64,000 nt of DNA from Hippasteria phrygiana (lineage: Eukaryota; Echinodermata; Asteroidea; Valvatida; Goniasteridae): positions 2,790,001 through 2,854,000 of the forward strand of contig JAZGUH010000022.1 in assembly GCA_037893225.1 (NCBI GenBank), given 5' to 3'. The notes beneath the pieces were generated by a model. It saw only the letters and a program-made list of their open reading frames with translations. It made no database searches and had not been told where the DNA came from. The position numbers were made by a program, and so were the translations under genes. Below, piece by piece: positions 33,458-47,632 of the stretch (positions are counted from its first letter, which is position 1; the number at the start of each line of letters is the position of its first letter).

Positions 33458-34641
33458 CTAGAGCCAATAGTGTTTGTGGACAAACACAGGGCTGTTTCGG
33501 TGTTTTTGTGTAAAATTTGGTGATTAAAATGAAATTTCAAATTTTTTAATAAAATTAAAAAAATTAACAAATTATAGAAAATTAGCCGATGAGGTCTCAT
33601 GACGTCACTTCGGCTTCTGCATGCGGGTGGCACTATCTACATACCCACCAATTTTTATGACGATCGGACCTACCCTTATATGTGTTTCAAAAAAGCATAT
33701 TTTTGATGACGTCATGATGACGTCACACATTTTCCCATTTATGTGAAAGAATATAGGAGCTAACAAAGCTATTACAAAAAGAATTTTGAATTTAGCATGT
33801 TCTGTTAAAGAGATATGGGTTTAAGAAACTTTAAGGTTAAAAAACTTTACAATTACTATAAAATCGTATGATGAGGTCATCATGACGTCACCTCAATTTT
33901 CATCTATAACACGTACTTGTCTACCACCATAGCAGGTTTGAATGCAATCGGACCTACGGTTCTCTAGATATGTGCCCTTGAAAAATGTACCTTTAAGATG
34001 ACGTCACATGACAAGTGATGACGTCATCATGACGTCACTCTTCGGCATAAATTTTCAGCTTAGGGTCTCTGTTTGAGTTAAACCTGATAAAGATCTGAGG
34101 TTGTTTAGTGACCAAAGTGGCTCTTACAAAATTCGTGTACAAAGTCTATGGGATTTGGGATAGAACTAAAAATTCATAGAAAATCAGCCGATGACGTCAT
34201 CATGACGTCACTTTGGATTTTACATGCTAGTGGCACTATCTACCTACCCACCAATTTTCATGACGATCGGACCTATCCTTATATGTGTTTTAAAAAAGCA
34301 CATTTTTGATGACGTCATCATGACGTCACACATTTTCTCCCTTTTAGGGGATATCTTTGAGACATACCAAAGCTATACCAAAAAGAATTTTGAAAATATC
34401 TTGTTTCGTTCGCCAGATATATTGAAAAGAATGTTACGATTTTAAAATTTCAAAAATTCATAAAAAATCACGTGATGACGTCATCATGACGTAAATGTTC
34501 GGCATACATTCTGAGTAGTTAGTCTAAGTGTCTGCCAAGTTTAAAGCCAATCGGCACCATAAAAGTAGCCAAAGTGCCGGTAAGAAAGAAAACGTGTACA
34601 AATGCTATGGGCATTTGGCTGAAAAAGAAAAAAAAAAAAAA
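33458..34641 (-). mobile_element. Helitron-like unit 10
   Basis: CTAG at 33458 and hairpin. Contains a distinct module (~33590-34180: TTTAGCATGTTCTGTTAAAG, CACGTACTTGTCTACCACCA, GGGTCTCTGTTTGAGTTAAA), also found in unit 11 about 1.25 kb on. Then one ~285-bp module and the transition block. Confidence 0.65.
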
Positions 34642-36189
34642 CTAGACATGCTATGTGTTTGTCACGTTATGACAAACACAGGGCTGTTTCGGGGTTGTTT
34701 TGTTATTTTGGATGTGTAATATGCTTATAATAGTAAAAGGTGTTTGTTAGTTAAAGACGGAGGGGTTAGGATGTTGTTGTTGGGAGGAACATAAAATTTA
34801 CAAAATAAAAAAAATCATAGAAAATTTGCCGATGACGTCATCATGACGTCACTTCGGCTGCCGCATGCTTGTGGCACACTATCTACATACCCACCAATTT
34901 TTATGACGATTGGACCTACCCTTATATGTGTTTTTTTTTAAATATATTTTTGATGTCGTCATGATGACGTCACACATTTTCTCATTTATGTGAAAGAATA
35001 TAGAAGCTAACAAAGCTATTACAAAAAGAATTTTGAATTTAGCATGTTCTGGTGATGAGATATGGGTTTAAGAAACTTTAAGGTTAAAAAACTTAAAAAT
35101 TACTATAAAATCGTATGATGACGTCATGATGACGTCATGATGACGTCACCTCAATTTTCATCTATAACACGTACTTGTCTACCACCATAGCAGGTTTGAA
35201 TGCAATCGGACCTACGGTTCTCTAGATATGTGCCCTTGAAAAATGCACCTTTAAGATGACGTCACATGACAAGTGATGACGTCATCATGACGTCACTCTT
35301 CGGCATACATTCTTAGCTTAGGGTCTCTGTTTGAGTTAAACCTGATTAAGATCTGAGGTTGTTTAGTGACCAAAGTGGCTCTTACAAAATTCGTGTACAA
35401 AGTCTATGGGATTTGGGATAAAACTAAAAAGTCATAGAAAATCAGCTGATGACGTCATCATGACGTCACTTTGGATTTTACATGCTAGTGGCACTATCTA
35501 CCTACCCACCAATTTTCATGACGATCGGACATATCCTTATATGTGTTTTAAAAAAGCACATTTTTGATGATGTCATCATGACGTCACACATTTTCTCCCT
35601 TTCAGGGCATATCTTTGAGACATACCAAAGCTATAACAAAAATAATTTTGAAAATATCTTGTTCTGTTTGCTAGATATATTGAAAAGAATGTTACGATTT
35701 TAAAATTTTGAAAAATTCATAAAAAATCATGTGATGACGTCATCATGACGTCACTTTGGATTCAGCATCCTAGTGACAGTATCTACCTACCCACCAATTT
35801 TCATGACGATCGGACCTATCCTTATATGTGTTTTAAAAAAGCACATTTTTGATGATGTCATCATGACGTCACACATTTTCTCCCTTTCAGGGCATATCTT
35901 TGAGACATACCAAAGCTATAACAAAAAGAATTTTGAAAATATCTTGTTTTGTTCGCTAGATATATTGAACAGAATTTTACGATTTTGAAATTTCAAAAAT
36001 TCATAAAAAATCACGTGATGACGTCATCATGACGTAAATGTTCGGCATACATTCTGAGCAGTTGGTCTAAGTGCCTGCCAAGTTTAAAGCCAATCGGCAC
36101 CATAAAAGTAGCCAAAGTGCCAGTAAGAAAGAAAACGTGTACAAATGCAATGGGCATTTGGCTGAAAAAGAAGAAAAAAAAAAAGAAAA
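34642..36189 (-). mobile_element. Helitron-like unit 11, with variant 3' hairpin
   Basis: CTAG at 34642. The hairpin is TGTGTTTGTCA / TGACAAACACA with loop CGTTA: one stem pair differs from unit 4 and both arms have changed. Contains the same distinct module as unit 10 and two ~285-bp modules (palindromes near 35455 and 35740). Confidence 0.65.
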
Positions 36190-37681
36190 CTAGAGGCATG
36201 AGGTTGGTGTTTGTGGACAAACACAGGGCTGTTTCGTTTTTGTTTTTTTAGTTTGGATGTGAAATGTGAATACAATAATTTAAGTTTGTCAAAGAATCGC
36301 GCTGCTGCCAGTTTTCTTTGGTAATTTTGAAATTAATTAAAGTTGTTTGTAGTAGTAACATGTGATGACGTCATCATAACGTATCTATAAACTTGCTGAC
36401 CTACCTAGATATTACTTTTCAACTTAATCGGACTTATACTTTTGTCTATATATGGCTTCATAAACAGCCCCTTTAAGATGACGTCACGTGACATGTGATG
36501 ACATCATCATAATGTCAAGTCACTTTTCATATATAAACCTATATGTACTGGGCTACCTAGATATTACTTTTCAACTTAATCGGACTGATACTTTTGTTTA
36601 TATAGCTTCAACAACTGCCCCTTTAAGATGACGTCACGTGACATGTGATGACGTCATCATAATGTCAAGTCAAATTTCATCTATAAACCTACTGGGCTAC
36701 CTAGATATTACTTTTCAACTTAATCGGACTTGTACTTTTGTTTATATATGGCTTCGAAAAATGCCCCTTTAAGATGACGTCACGTGACATGTGATGACGT
36801 CATCATGACGTAAACGTTCGTTACACATTGTGAGCAGTTGGGGTAAGTGTCTGCCAAGTTTAAAAGTAGCCAAAGTGGCCGGTAAGAAAGAAAACGTTTA
36901 CAAATGCTATGGGCAATATTCTAGCGACTTGAAAAACAATTTTTTTTATGACGTCATCATGACGTCACACAATTTTCGCTTTTTAGGGCATATCTTTGAG
37001 ACATACCAAAGCTATAACAAAAAGCATTTTGAAAATATCTTGTTTTGTTCGGTAGATATATTGAAAAGAATGTTACGATTAAAATTGTTTTATAATTTAG
37101 CGACTTGAAAAAAGACTACAAATCAACCCTTTTTATAAACAGCATGCACATTTAAGCCATGGTTACCTGCCCTTCCCAGAATTCCTTTGTGTTATATTGA
37201 ATTTGGTCTAAATTTTGAAATGGCTGTTATTTCTTACTTGAGTGAGCCACGATCATGAAATTTTGGAATTAGGTACAGAAAAATTCAATGTATACATTTT
37301 TGTAATCAGATTGACCCTTACATGCGTTTAAAAAAAAAAAATTTTTGACGACGTCATCATGACCTCACACAATTTTCGCCTTTTAGGGCATATCTTTGAG
37401 ACATACCAAAGCTATAACAAAAAGAATTTTCAAAATATCTTGTTTTTTTCGTTAGATATATTGAAAAGAATGTTACGATTTTCAAAATTCAAAAATTCAT
37501 AAAAAATCACGTGATGACGTCATCATTACGTAAAAGTTCGGCAGACATTCTGAGCAGTTGGTCTAAGTGTCTGCCAAGTTTAAAGCCAATCGGCTGCTTA
37601 AAAGTGGCCAAAATGCCGGTTAGAAAGAAAACGTGCACAAATGCTATGGGCATTTGGCTGAAAAAGAAAAAAAAAAAGAAA
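36190..37681 (-). mobile_element. Helitron-like unit 12
   Basis: CTAG at 36190. Near-identical to unit 6 at both ends but shorter: the ~150-bp module array has fewer copies and the stray core fragment of unit 6 is absent. No 5' hairpin cassettes. Confidence 0.65.
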
Positions 37682-40057
37682 CTAGACGGACGGTGTTTGT
37701 GGACAAACACAGGGCTGTTTCGTTTTTTTTTTTTTTTTATTTGGATGTGAAATGTGAATACAATAATTAAACTTCGTCAAACAATCGCGCTCCTGCCAGT
37801 TTTCTTTGTTAGACTTTGAAAATAATTTAAGTTGTTTGTAATAGTCACTTGTGATGACGTCATCATAACGTAATGTAAATTTACATCTGTAAACTTGCTG
37901 ACCTACCTAGATATTACATTTAAAATAATCGAACTTGTACTTTTGTAGATATACAATTTATGGCTTTAAAAACTGCCCCTTTAAGATAACGTCACGTGAC
38001 ATGTGATGACGTCATCATAACGTCACGTCAATTTTCATCTATAAACCTGCTTGCCTACCCGACTATATATTACATTTCAAATAAATCGGACCTGTACTTT
38101 TGTAGATTTATGGCTTCGAAAAATGCCCCTTTAAGATAATGACACGAAACAAGTGATGACGTAATCATGACATCATCAATTGTTTTATTTAAAATACCTA
38201 CTGGGCTACCTAGATATTACTTTTGAACTTAATCGGACTTGTACTTTTGTTTATATATGGCTTCAAAAACTGCACCTTTAAGATGACGTCATGTGACATG
38301 TGATGACATCATAATAATGTCATGTCAATTTTCATCTATAAACCTATTGGGCTACCTAGATATTACTTTTCAACTTAATCGGACTTGTACTTTTGTTTAT
38401 GGCTTCAAACACTGCCCCTTTAAGATGACGTCACGTGACGTGTGATGACATCATCATCATAATGTCATGTCAATTTTCGTCCATAAACCTGCAGACCTAC
38501 CTGGATATTACATTTCAACTTAATCGAACTTGTACTTTTGTTTATATATGGCTTCAAAAACTGCCCCTTTAAGATGACGTCACGTGACATCTGATGACGT
38601 CATCATAACATCATGTCAATGTTCATCTATAACACCCGGTGGCATACCTAGATATTACGTTTCAACTTAATCGGACTTGTACTTTTGTAGATATATGGCT
38701 TCGAAAAAATGCCCTTTTAAGATGACGTCACGTGACATGTGATGACGTCATCATGACGTAAAAGTTCGGCAGACATTGTGAGCAGTTGGTGTAAGTGTCT
38801 GCCAAGTTTAAAAGTAGCCAAAGTGGCCGGTAAGAAAGAAAACGTTTACAAATGCTATGGGCAATATTCTAGCAACTTGAAAAAATAATTTATTTATGAC
38901 GTCATCATGACGTCACACAATTTTCGCTTTTTAGGGCATATCTTTGAGACATACCAAAGCTATAACAAAAAGAATTTTTAAAATGTCTTGTTTTGTTCGC
39001 TAGATATATTGAAAAGAATGTTACGATTTAAGAAATTCAAAAATTCAGCGACTTGAAAAAAGACTACAAATCAACCCCTTTTATAAACAGCAAGCACATA
39101 ATAGCCATGGTTATCAACCCTTCCCAGAATTCCTTTGTGTTATATTGAATTTGGTCTAAATTTTGAAATGGCTGTCATTTCTTACTTGAGTGAGCCACGA
39201 TCATGAAATTTTGGAATTACGTACAGAAAAATTCAATGAATACACTTTTGTAATCGGATTGACCCTAACATGCGTTTAAAAAAAAAGATTTGTTGATGAC
39301 GTCATCATGACGTCACACAATTTTCGCTTTTTAGGGCATATCTTTGAGACATACCAAAGCTGTAACAAAAATAATTTTGAAAATATCTTGTTTTGTTCGC
39401 TAGATATATTAAAAAGAATGTTACGATTTTAAAACTTCAAAAATTTAGCGACTTGAAAAAAGACTAGAAATCAACCCCTTTTATAAACAGCAAGCACAAA
39501 ATACCCATGGTTATCAGCCCTTCCCAGAATTCCTTTGTGTTATATTGAATTTGGTCTAAATTTTGAAATGGCTCCTATTTCATACTTGAGTGAGCCACGA
39601 TCATGAAATTTTGGAATTAGGTACAGGAAAATTCAATGTATACATTTTTGTAATCGGATTGACCCTTACATGCGTTAACAAAAAAACACATTTTTGATGA
39701 CGTCATCATGACGTCACACAATTTTCGCAATTTAGGGCATATCTTTGAGACATACCAAAGCTATAAGAAAAAGAATTTTGAAAATATCTTGTTTTGTTCG
39801 CTAGATATAATTTAATAAATGTTACGATTTTCAAAATTCAAAAATTCATAAAAAATCACGTGATGACGTCATCATGACGTAAAAGTTCGGCATGCATCCT
39901 GAGCAGTTGGTCTAAGTGTCTGGTAAGTTTAAAGGCAATCGGCAGCATAAAAGTAGCCAAAGTGCCTGGCAGAAAGAAAACGTGTACAAATGCTATGGGC
40001 AAAAAGTCTGAAAAAGAAAAAAAAAAAAAAGAAAAAAAAAAAAAAAAGAAAAAAAAA
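37682..40057 (-). mobile_element. Helitron-like unit 13 (first of the 2.7-kb series)
   Basis: CTAG at 37682 with spacer ACGGACG. ~150-bp modules 37850-38760, three ~400-bp modules and the transition block. Interior homologous to units 14-16; the 3' spacer is the same as in the nested element 12638-15064. Confidence 0.65.
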
Positions 40058-42709
40058 CTAGACGGACGGTGTTTGTGGACAAACACAGGGCTGTTTCGCT
40101 TTTTATTTTTTTTAGTTTGGATGTGAAATGTGAATACAATAATTAAAGTTCGTCAAACAATCGCGCTCCTGCCAGTTTTCTTTGTTAGACTTTGAAAATG
40201 ATTAAAGTTGTTTGTAATAGTCACTTGTGATGACGTCAAAATAACGTAATGTAAATTTTCATCTGTAAACTTGCTGACCTACCTAGATATTACATTTAAA
40301 ATAATCAAACTTGTACTTTTGTAGATATACAATGTATGGCTTCAAAAACTGCCCCTTTAAGATAACGTCACGTGACATGTGATGACGTCATCATAACGTC
40401 ATGTCAATTTTCATCTATAAACCTGCTTGCCTACCCGACTATATATTACATTTCAAATAAATCGGAGCTGTACTTTTGTAGATATATGGCTTCGAAAAAT
40501 GTCTCTTTAAGATAATGACACGAAACAAGTGATGACGTAATCATGACATCATAATTTTTTAAATTTAAAATACCTACTGGGCTACCTAGATATTACTTTT
40601 GAACTTAATCGGACTTGTACTTTTGTTTATATATGGCTTCAAAAACTGCACCTTTAAGATGACGTCATGTAACATGTGATGACATCATAATAATGTCATG
40701 TAAATTTTCATCTATAAACCTATTGGGCAACCTAGATATTACTTTTCAACTTAATCAGACATGTACTTCTTAATATATATGGATTCAAAAACTGCCCCTT
40801 TAAGATGACGTCACGTAACATGTGATGATGTCATCATAACGTAATGTCAATTTTCATCTATAAACCTACTAGGCTACCTGGATATTACTTTTCAACTTAA
40901 TCGGACTTGTACTTTTGTAGATATATAGCTTTGAAAAAATGCCCATTTAATATGACGTCACGTGACATGTGATGACATCATCATGACGTAAAAGTTTGGC
41001 ACACATTGTGAGCAGTTGGGGTAAGTGTCTACCAAGTTTAAAAGTAGCCAAAGTGGCCGGTAAGAAAGTAAACGTTTAAAAATGCTATGGGCAATAATCT
41101 AGCAAGTGCCCCTTTAAGATGACACCACGTGACATGTTATGACTTGATCATAACGTTATGTCCATGTTTATCTACAACACCCGGTGGCATACCTAGATAT
41201 TACGTTCCAACTTAATCGGACTTGTACTTTTGTAGATATATGGCTTCGAAAAATGCCCCTTTAAGATGACGTCACGTGACATGTGATGACGTCATCATAA
41301 CATCATGTCAATGTTCATCTATAACACCCGGTGGCATACCTAGATATTACGTTTCAACTTAATCGGACTTGTACTTTTGTAGATATATGGCTTCGAAAAA
41401 ATGCCCCTTTAAGATGACGTCACGTGACATGTGATGACGTCATCATGACGTAAAAGTTCTGCACACATTGTTAGCAGTTGGTGTAAGTGTCTGCCAAGTT
41501 TAAAAGTAGCCAAAGTGGCCGGTAAGAAAGAAAACGTTTACAAATGCTATGTGCAATATTCTAGCGACTTGAAAAAAGAATTTTTTTTATGACGTCATCA
41601 TGACGTCACACAATTTGCGCTTTTTATGGCATATCTTTGAGACATACCAAAGCTATAACAAAAAGAATTTTGAAAATATCTTGTTTTGTTCGCTAGATAT
41701 ATTGAAAAGAATGTTACGATTCTAAAACTTCAAAAATTTAGCGACTTGAAAAAAGACTAGAAATCAATCCCTTTTATAAACAGCAAGCACATAATACCCA
41801 TGGTTATCAGCCCTTCCCAGAATTCCTTTGTGTTATATTGAATTTGGTCAAAATTTTGAAATGGCTCCTATTTCATACTTGAGTGAGCCACGATCATGAA
41901 ATTTTGGAATTAGGTACAGGAAAATTCAACGAATACATTTTTGTAATCGGATTGACCCTTAGATGCGTTTTAAAAAAAAAGATTTGTTGATGACGTCATC
42001 ATGACGTCACACAATTTTCGCTTTTTAGGGCATATCTTTGAGACATACCAAAGCTGTAACAAAAATAATTTTGAAAATATCTTGTTTTGTTCGCTAGATA
42101 TATTGAAAAGAATGTTACGATTTTAATACTTCAAAAATTTAGCGACTTGAAAAAAGACTAGAAATCAACCCCTTTTATAAACAGCAAGCACATAATACCC
42201 ATGGTTATCAGCCCTTCCCAGAATTCCTTTGTGTTATATTGAATTTGGTCTAAATTTTGAAATGGCTCCTATTTCATACTTGAGTGAGCCACGATCATGA
42301 AATTTTGGAATTAGGTACAGGAAAATTCAATGTATACATTTTTGTGATCGGATTGACCCTTACATGCGTTTACAAAAAAACATATTTTTGATGACGTCAT
42401 CATGACGTCACACAATTTTCGCAATTTAGGGCATATCTTTGAGACATACCAAAGCTATAAGAAAAAGAATTTTGAAAATATCTTGTTTTGTTCGCTAGAT
42501 ATAATTTAATGAATGTTACGATTTTCAAAATTCAAAAATTCATAAAAAATCACGTGATGACGTCATCATGACGTAAAAGTTCGGCATGCATGCTGAGCAG
42601 TTGGTCTAAGTGTCTGTTAAGTTTAAAGGCAATCGGCTGCATAAAAGTAGCCAAAGTCCCTGGCAGAAAGAAATCGTGTACAAACGCTATGGGCAAAAGT
42701 CTGAAAAAG

Positions 42710-42751
<42 letters not shown>

Positions 42752-42754
42752 AAA
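40058..42754 (-). mobile_element. Helitron-like unit 14
   Basis: CTAG at 40058; 2,697 bp. Nearly identical to unit 15 along its length, sharing private variants such as GATGACGTAATCATGACATC and ATCAGACATGTACTTCTTAA. Confidence 0.7.
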
Positions 42755-45420
42755 CTAGACGGACGGTGTTTGTGGACAAACACAGGGCTGTTTCGCTTTT
42801 TATTTTTTTTAGTTTGGATGTGAAATGTGAATACAATAATTAAAGTTCGTCAAACAATCGCGCTCCTGCCAGTTTCTTTGTTAGACTTTGAAAATGATTA
42901 AAGTTGTTTGTAATAGTCACTTGTGATGACGTAAAAATAACGTAATGTAAATTTTCATCTGTAAACTTGCTGACCTACCTAGATATTACATTTAAAATAA
43001 TCAAACTTGTACTTTTGTAGATATACAATGTATGGCTTCAAAAACTGCCCCTTTAAGATAACGTCACGTGACATGTGATGACGTCATCATAACGTCATGT
43101 CAATTTTCATCTATAAACCTGCTTGCCTACCCGACTATATATTACATTTCAAATAAATCGGAGCTGTACTTTTGTAGATATATGGCTTCGAAAAATGCCT
43201 CTTTAAGATAATGACACGAAACAAGTGATGACGTAATCATGACATCATAATTTTTTTAATTTAAAATACCTACTGGGCTACCTAGATATTACTTTTGAAC
43301 TTAATCGGACTTGTACTTTTGTTTATATATGGCTTCAAAAACTGCACCTTTAAGATGACGTCATGTAACATGTGATGACATCATAATAATGTCATGTAAA
43401 TTTTCATCTATAAACCTATTGGGCAACCTAGATATTACTTTTCAACTGAATCAGACATGTACTTCTTAATATATATGGATTCAAAAACTGCCCCTTTAAG
43501 ATGACGTCACGTAACATGTGATGATGTCATCATAACGTAATGTCAATTTTCATCTATAAACCTACTAGGCTACCTGGATATTACTTTTCAACTTAATCGG
43601 ACTTGTACTTTTGTAGATATATAGCTTTGAAAAAATGCCCATTTAATATGACGTCACGTGACATGTGATGACATCATCATGACGTAAAAGTTTGGCACAC
43701 ATTGTGAGCAGTTGGGGTAAGTGTCTACCAAGTTTAAAAGTAGCCAAAGTGGCCGGTAAGAAAGTAAACGTTTAAAAATGCTATGGGCAATAATCTAGCA
43801 AGTGCCCCTTTAAGATGACACCACGTGACATGTTATGACTTGATCATAACGTTATGTCCATGTTTATCTATAACACCCGGTGGCATACCTAGATATTACG
43901 TTCCAACTTAATCGGACTTGTACTTTTGTAGATATATGGCTTCGAAAAATGCCCCTTTAAGATGACGTCACGTGACATGTGATGACGTCATCATAACATC
44001 ATGTCAATGTTCATCTATAACACCCGGTGGCATACCTAGATATTACGTTTCAACTTAATCGGACTTGTACTTTTGTAGATATATGGCTTCGAAAAAATGC
44101 CCCTTTAAGATGACGTCACGTGACATGTGATGACGTCATCATGACGTAAAAGTTCGGCACACATTGTTAGCAGTTGGTGTAAGTGTCTGCCAAGTTTAAA
44201 AGTAGCCAAAGTGGCCGGTAAGAAAGAAAACGTTTACAAATGCTATGTGCAATATTCTAGCGACTTGAAAAAAGAATTTTTTTTATGACGTCATCATGAC
44301 GTCACACAATTTGCGCTTTTTATGGCATATCTTTGAGACATACCAAAGCTATAACAAAAAGAATTTTGAAAATATCTTGTTTTGTTCGCTAGATATATTG
44401 AAAAGAATGTTACGATTCTAAAACTTCAAAAATGTAGCGACTTGAAAAAAGACTAGAAATCAATCCCTTTTATAAACAGCAAGCACATAATACCCATGGT
44501 TATCAGCCCTTCCCAGAATTCCTTTGTGTTATATTGAATTTGGTCTACATTTTGAAATGGCTCCTATTTCATACTTGAGTGAGCCACGATCATGAAATTT
44601 TGGAATTAGGTACAGGAAAATTCAACGAATACATTTTTGTAATCGGATTGACCCTTACATGCGTTTAAAAAAAAAAGATTTGTTGATGACGTCATCATGA
44701 CGTCACACAATTTTCGCTTTTTAGGGCATATCTTTGAGACATACCAAAGCTGTAACAAAAATAATTTTGAAAATATCTTGTTTTGTTCGCTAGATATATT
44801 GAAAAGAATGTTACGATTTTAATACTTCAAAAATTTAGCGACTTGAAAAAAGACTAGAAATCAACCCCTTTTATAAACAGCAAGCACATAATACCCATGG
44901 TTATCAGCCCTTCCCAGAATTCCTTTGTGTTATATTGAATTTGGTCTAAATTTTGAAATGGCTCCTATTTCATACTTGAGTGAGCCACGATCATGAAATT
45001 TTGGAATTAGGTACAGGAAAATTCAATGTATACATTTTTGTAATCGGATTGACCCTTACATGCGTTTACAAAAAAACATATTTTTGATGACGTCATCATG
45101 ACGTCACACAATTTTCGCAATTTAGGGCATATCTTTGAGACATACCAAAGCTATAAGAAAAAGAATTTTGAAAATATCTTGTTTTGTTCGCTAGATATAA
45201 TTTAATGAATGTTACGATTTTCAAAATTCAAAAATTCATAAAAAATCACGTGATGACGTCATCATGACGTAAAAGTTCGGCATGCATGCTGAGCAGTTGG
45301 TCTAAGTGTCTGTTAAGTTTAAAGGCAATCGGCTGCATAAAACTAGCCAAAGTCCCTGGCAGAAAGAAATCGTGTACAAACGCTATGGGCAAAAAGTCTG
45401 AAAAAGAAAAAAAAAAAGAA
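42755..45420 (-). mobile_element. Helitron-like unit 15
   Basis: CTAG at 42755; near copy of unit 14. Its A-tract at 45403-45420 runs straight into unit 16 without a CTAG. Confidence 0.7.
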
Positions 45421-47632
45421 AATTAAAGTTGTTTGTAATAGTCACTTGTGATGACGTCATCATAACATAATGTACATTTTCATCTGTAAACTTGCTGACC
45501 TACCTAGATATTACATTTAAAATAATCGAACTTGTACTTTTGTAGATATACAATGTATGGCTTTAAAAACTGCCCCTTTAAGATAACGTCACGTGACATG
45601 TGATGACGTCATCATAACGTCACGTCAATTTTCATCTATAAACCTGCTTGCCTACCCGACTATATATTACATTTCAAATAAATCGGACCTGTACTTTTGT
45701 AGATTTATGGCTTCGAAAAATGCCCCTTTAAGATAATGACACGAAACAAGTGATGACGTAATCATGACATCATAAAAAAAATTATTTAAAATACCTACTG
45801 GGCTACCTAGATATTACTTTTGAACTTAATCGGACTTGTACTTTTGTTTATATATGGCTTCAAAAACTGCACCTTTAAGATGACGTCATGTGACATGTGA
45901 TGACATCATAATAATGTCATGTCAATTTTCATCTATAAACCTATTGGGCTACCTAGATATTACTTTTCAACTTAATCGGACTTGTACTTTTGTTTATGGC
46001 TTCAAAAACTGCCCCTTTAAGATGACGTCACGTGACGTGTGATGACATCATCATCATAATGTCATGTCAATTTTCGTCCATAAACCTGCAGACCTACCTG
46101 GATATTACATTTCAACTTAATCGAACTTGTACTTTTGTTTATATATGGCTTCAAAAACTGCCCCTTTAAGATGACGTCACGTGACATGTGATGACGTCAT
46201 CATAACATCATGTCAATGTTCATTTATAACACCCGGTGGCATACCTAGATATTACGTTTCAACTTAATCGGACTTGTACTTTTGTAGATATATGGCTTCG
46301 AAAAAATGCCCCTTTAAGATGACGTCACGTGACATGTGATGACGTCATCATGACGTAAAAGTTCGGCACACATTGTGAGCAGTTGGTGTAAGTGTATGCC
46401 AAGTTTAAAAGTAGCCAAAGTGGCCGGTAAGAAAGAAAACGTTTACAAATGCTATGTGCAATATTCTAGCGACTTGAAAAAAGATTTTTTTTTATGACGT
46501 CATCATGACGTCACACAATTTGCGCTTTTTATGGCATATCTTTGAGACATACCAAACCTATAACAAAAAGAATTTTGAAAATATCTTGTTTTGTTCGCTA
46601 GATATATTGAAAAGACTGTTACGATTCTAAAACTTCAAAAATTTAGCGACTTGAAAAAAGACTAGAAATCAACCCCTTTTATAAACAGCAAGCACAAAAT
46701 ACCCATGGTTATCAGCCCTTCCCAGAATTCCTTTGTGTTATATTGAATTTGGTCTAAATTTTGAAATGGCTCCTATTTCTTACTTGAGTGAGCCACGATC
46801 ATGAAATTTTGGAATTAGGTACAGGAAAATTCAATATATACATTTTTGTAATCGGATTGACCCTTACATGCGTTTAAAAAAAAAGATTTGTTGATGACGT
46901 CATCATGACGTCACACAATTTTCGCCATTTAGGGCATATCTTTGAGACATACCAAAGCTGTAACAAAAATAATTTTGAAAATATCTTGTTTTGTTCGCTA
47001 GATATATTGAAAAGAATGTTACGATTTTAAAACTTCAAAAATTCAGCGACTTGAAAAAAGACTAGAAATCAACCCCTTTTATAAACAGCAAGCTCATAAT
47101 AGCCATGGTTATCAGCCCGTCCCAGAATTCCTTTGTGTTATATTGAATTTGGTCTAAATTTTGAAATGGCTGTCATTTCTTACTTGAGTGAGCCACGATC
47201 ATGAAATTTTGGAATTGGGTACAGCAAAATTCAATATATACATTTTTGTAATCAGATTGACCCTTACATGCGTTAAAAAAAAAAAGCATTTTTGATGACG
47301 TCATCATGACGTCACACAATTTTCGCTTTTTAAGGCATATCTTTGAGACATACCAAAGCTATAAAAAAAAGAATTTTGAAAATATCTTGTTTTGTTCGCT
47401 AGATATAATTTAATGAATGTTACGATTTTCAAAATTCAAAAATTCATAAAAAATCACGTGATGACGTCATCATGACGTAAAAGTTCGGCATGCATTCTGA
47501 GCAGTTGGTCTGAGTGTCTGTTAAATTTAAAGGCAATCGGCTGCATAAAAGTAGCCAAAGTGCCTGGCAGAAAGAAATCGTGTACAAACGCTATGGGCAA
47601 AAAGTCTGAAAAAGAAAAAAAAAAAGAAAAAA
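45421..47632 (-). mobile_element. Helitron-like unit 16, 3' end truncated
   Basis: Starts at AATTAAAGTTGTTTGTAATA, which is internal in units 13-15 (e.g. ~40198), so the 3' hairpin and ~140 bp are missing. The junction base is ambiguous by a few A residues. The interior resembles unit 13 more than units 14-15. Confidence 0.55.

Larger units (their letters stand above)
40058..45420. repeat. 2.7-kb higher-order repeat, two near-identical copies
   Basis: 40058-42754 and 42755-45420 align with an offset of 2,697 bp and only scattered single-base and A-run differences. The first copy adds a longer A-tract at its end. The repeating unit is a whole Helitron-like element, so duplication happened at element level. 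Confidence 0.85.
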
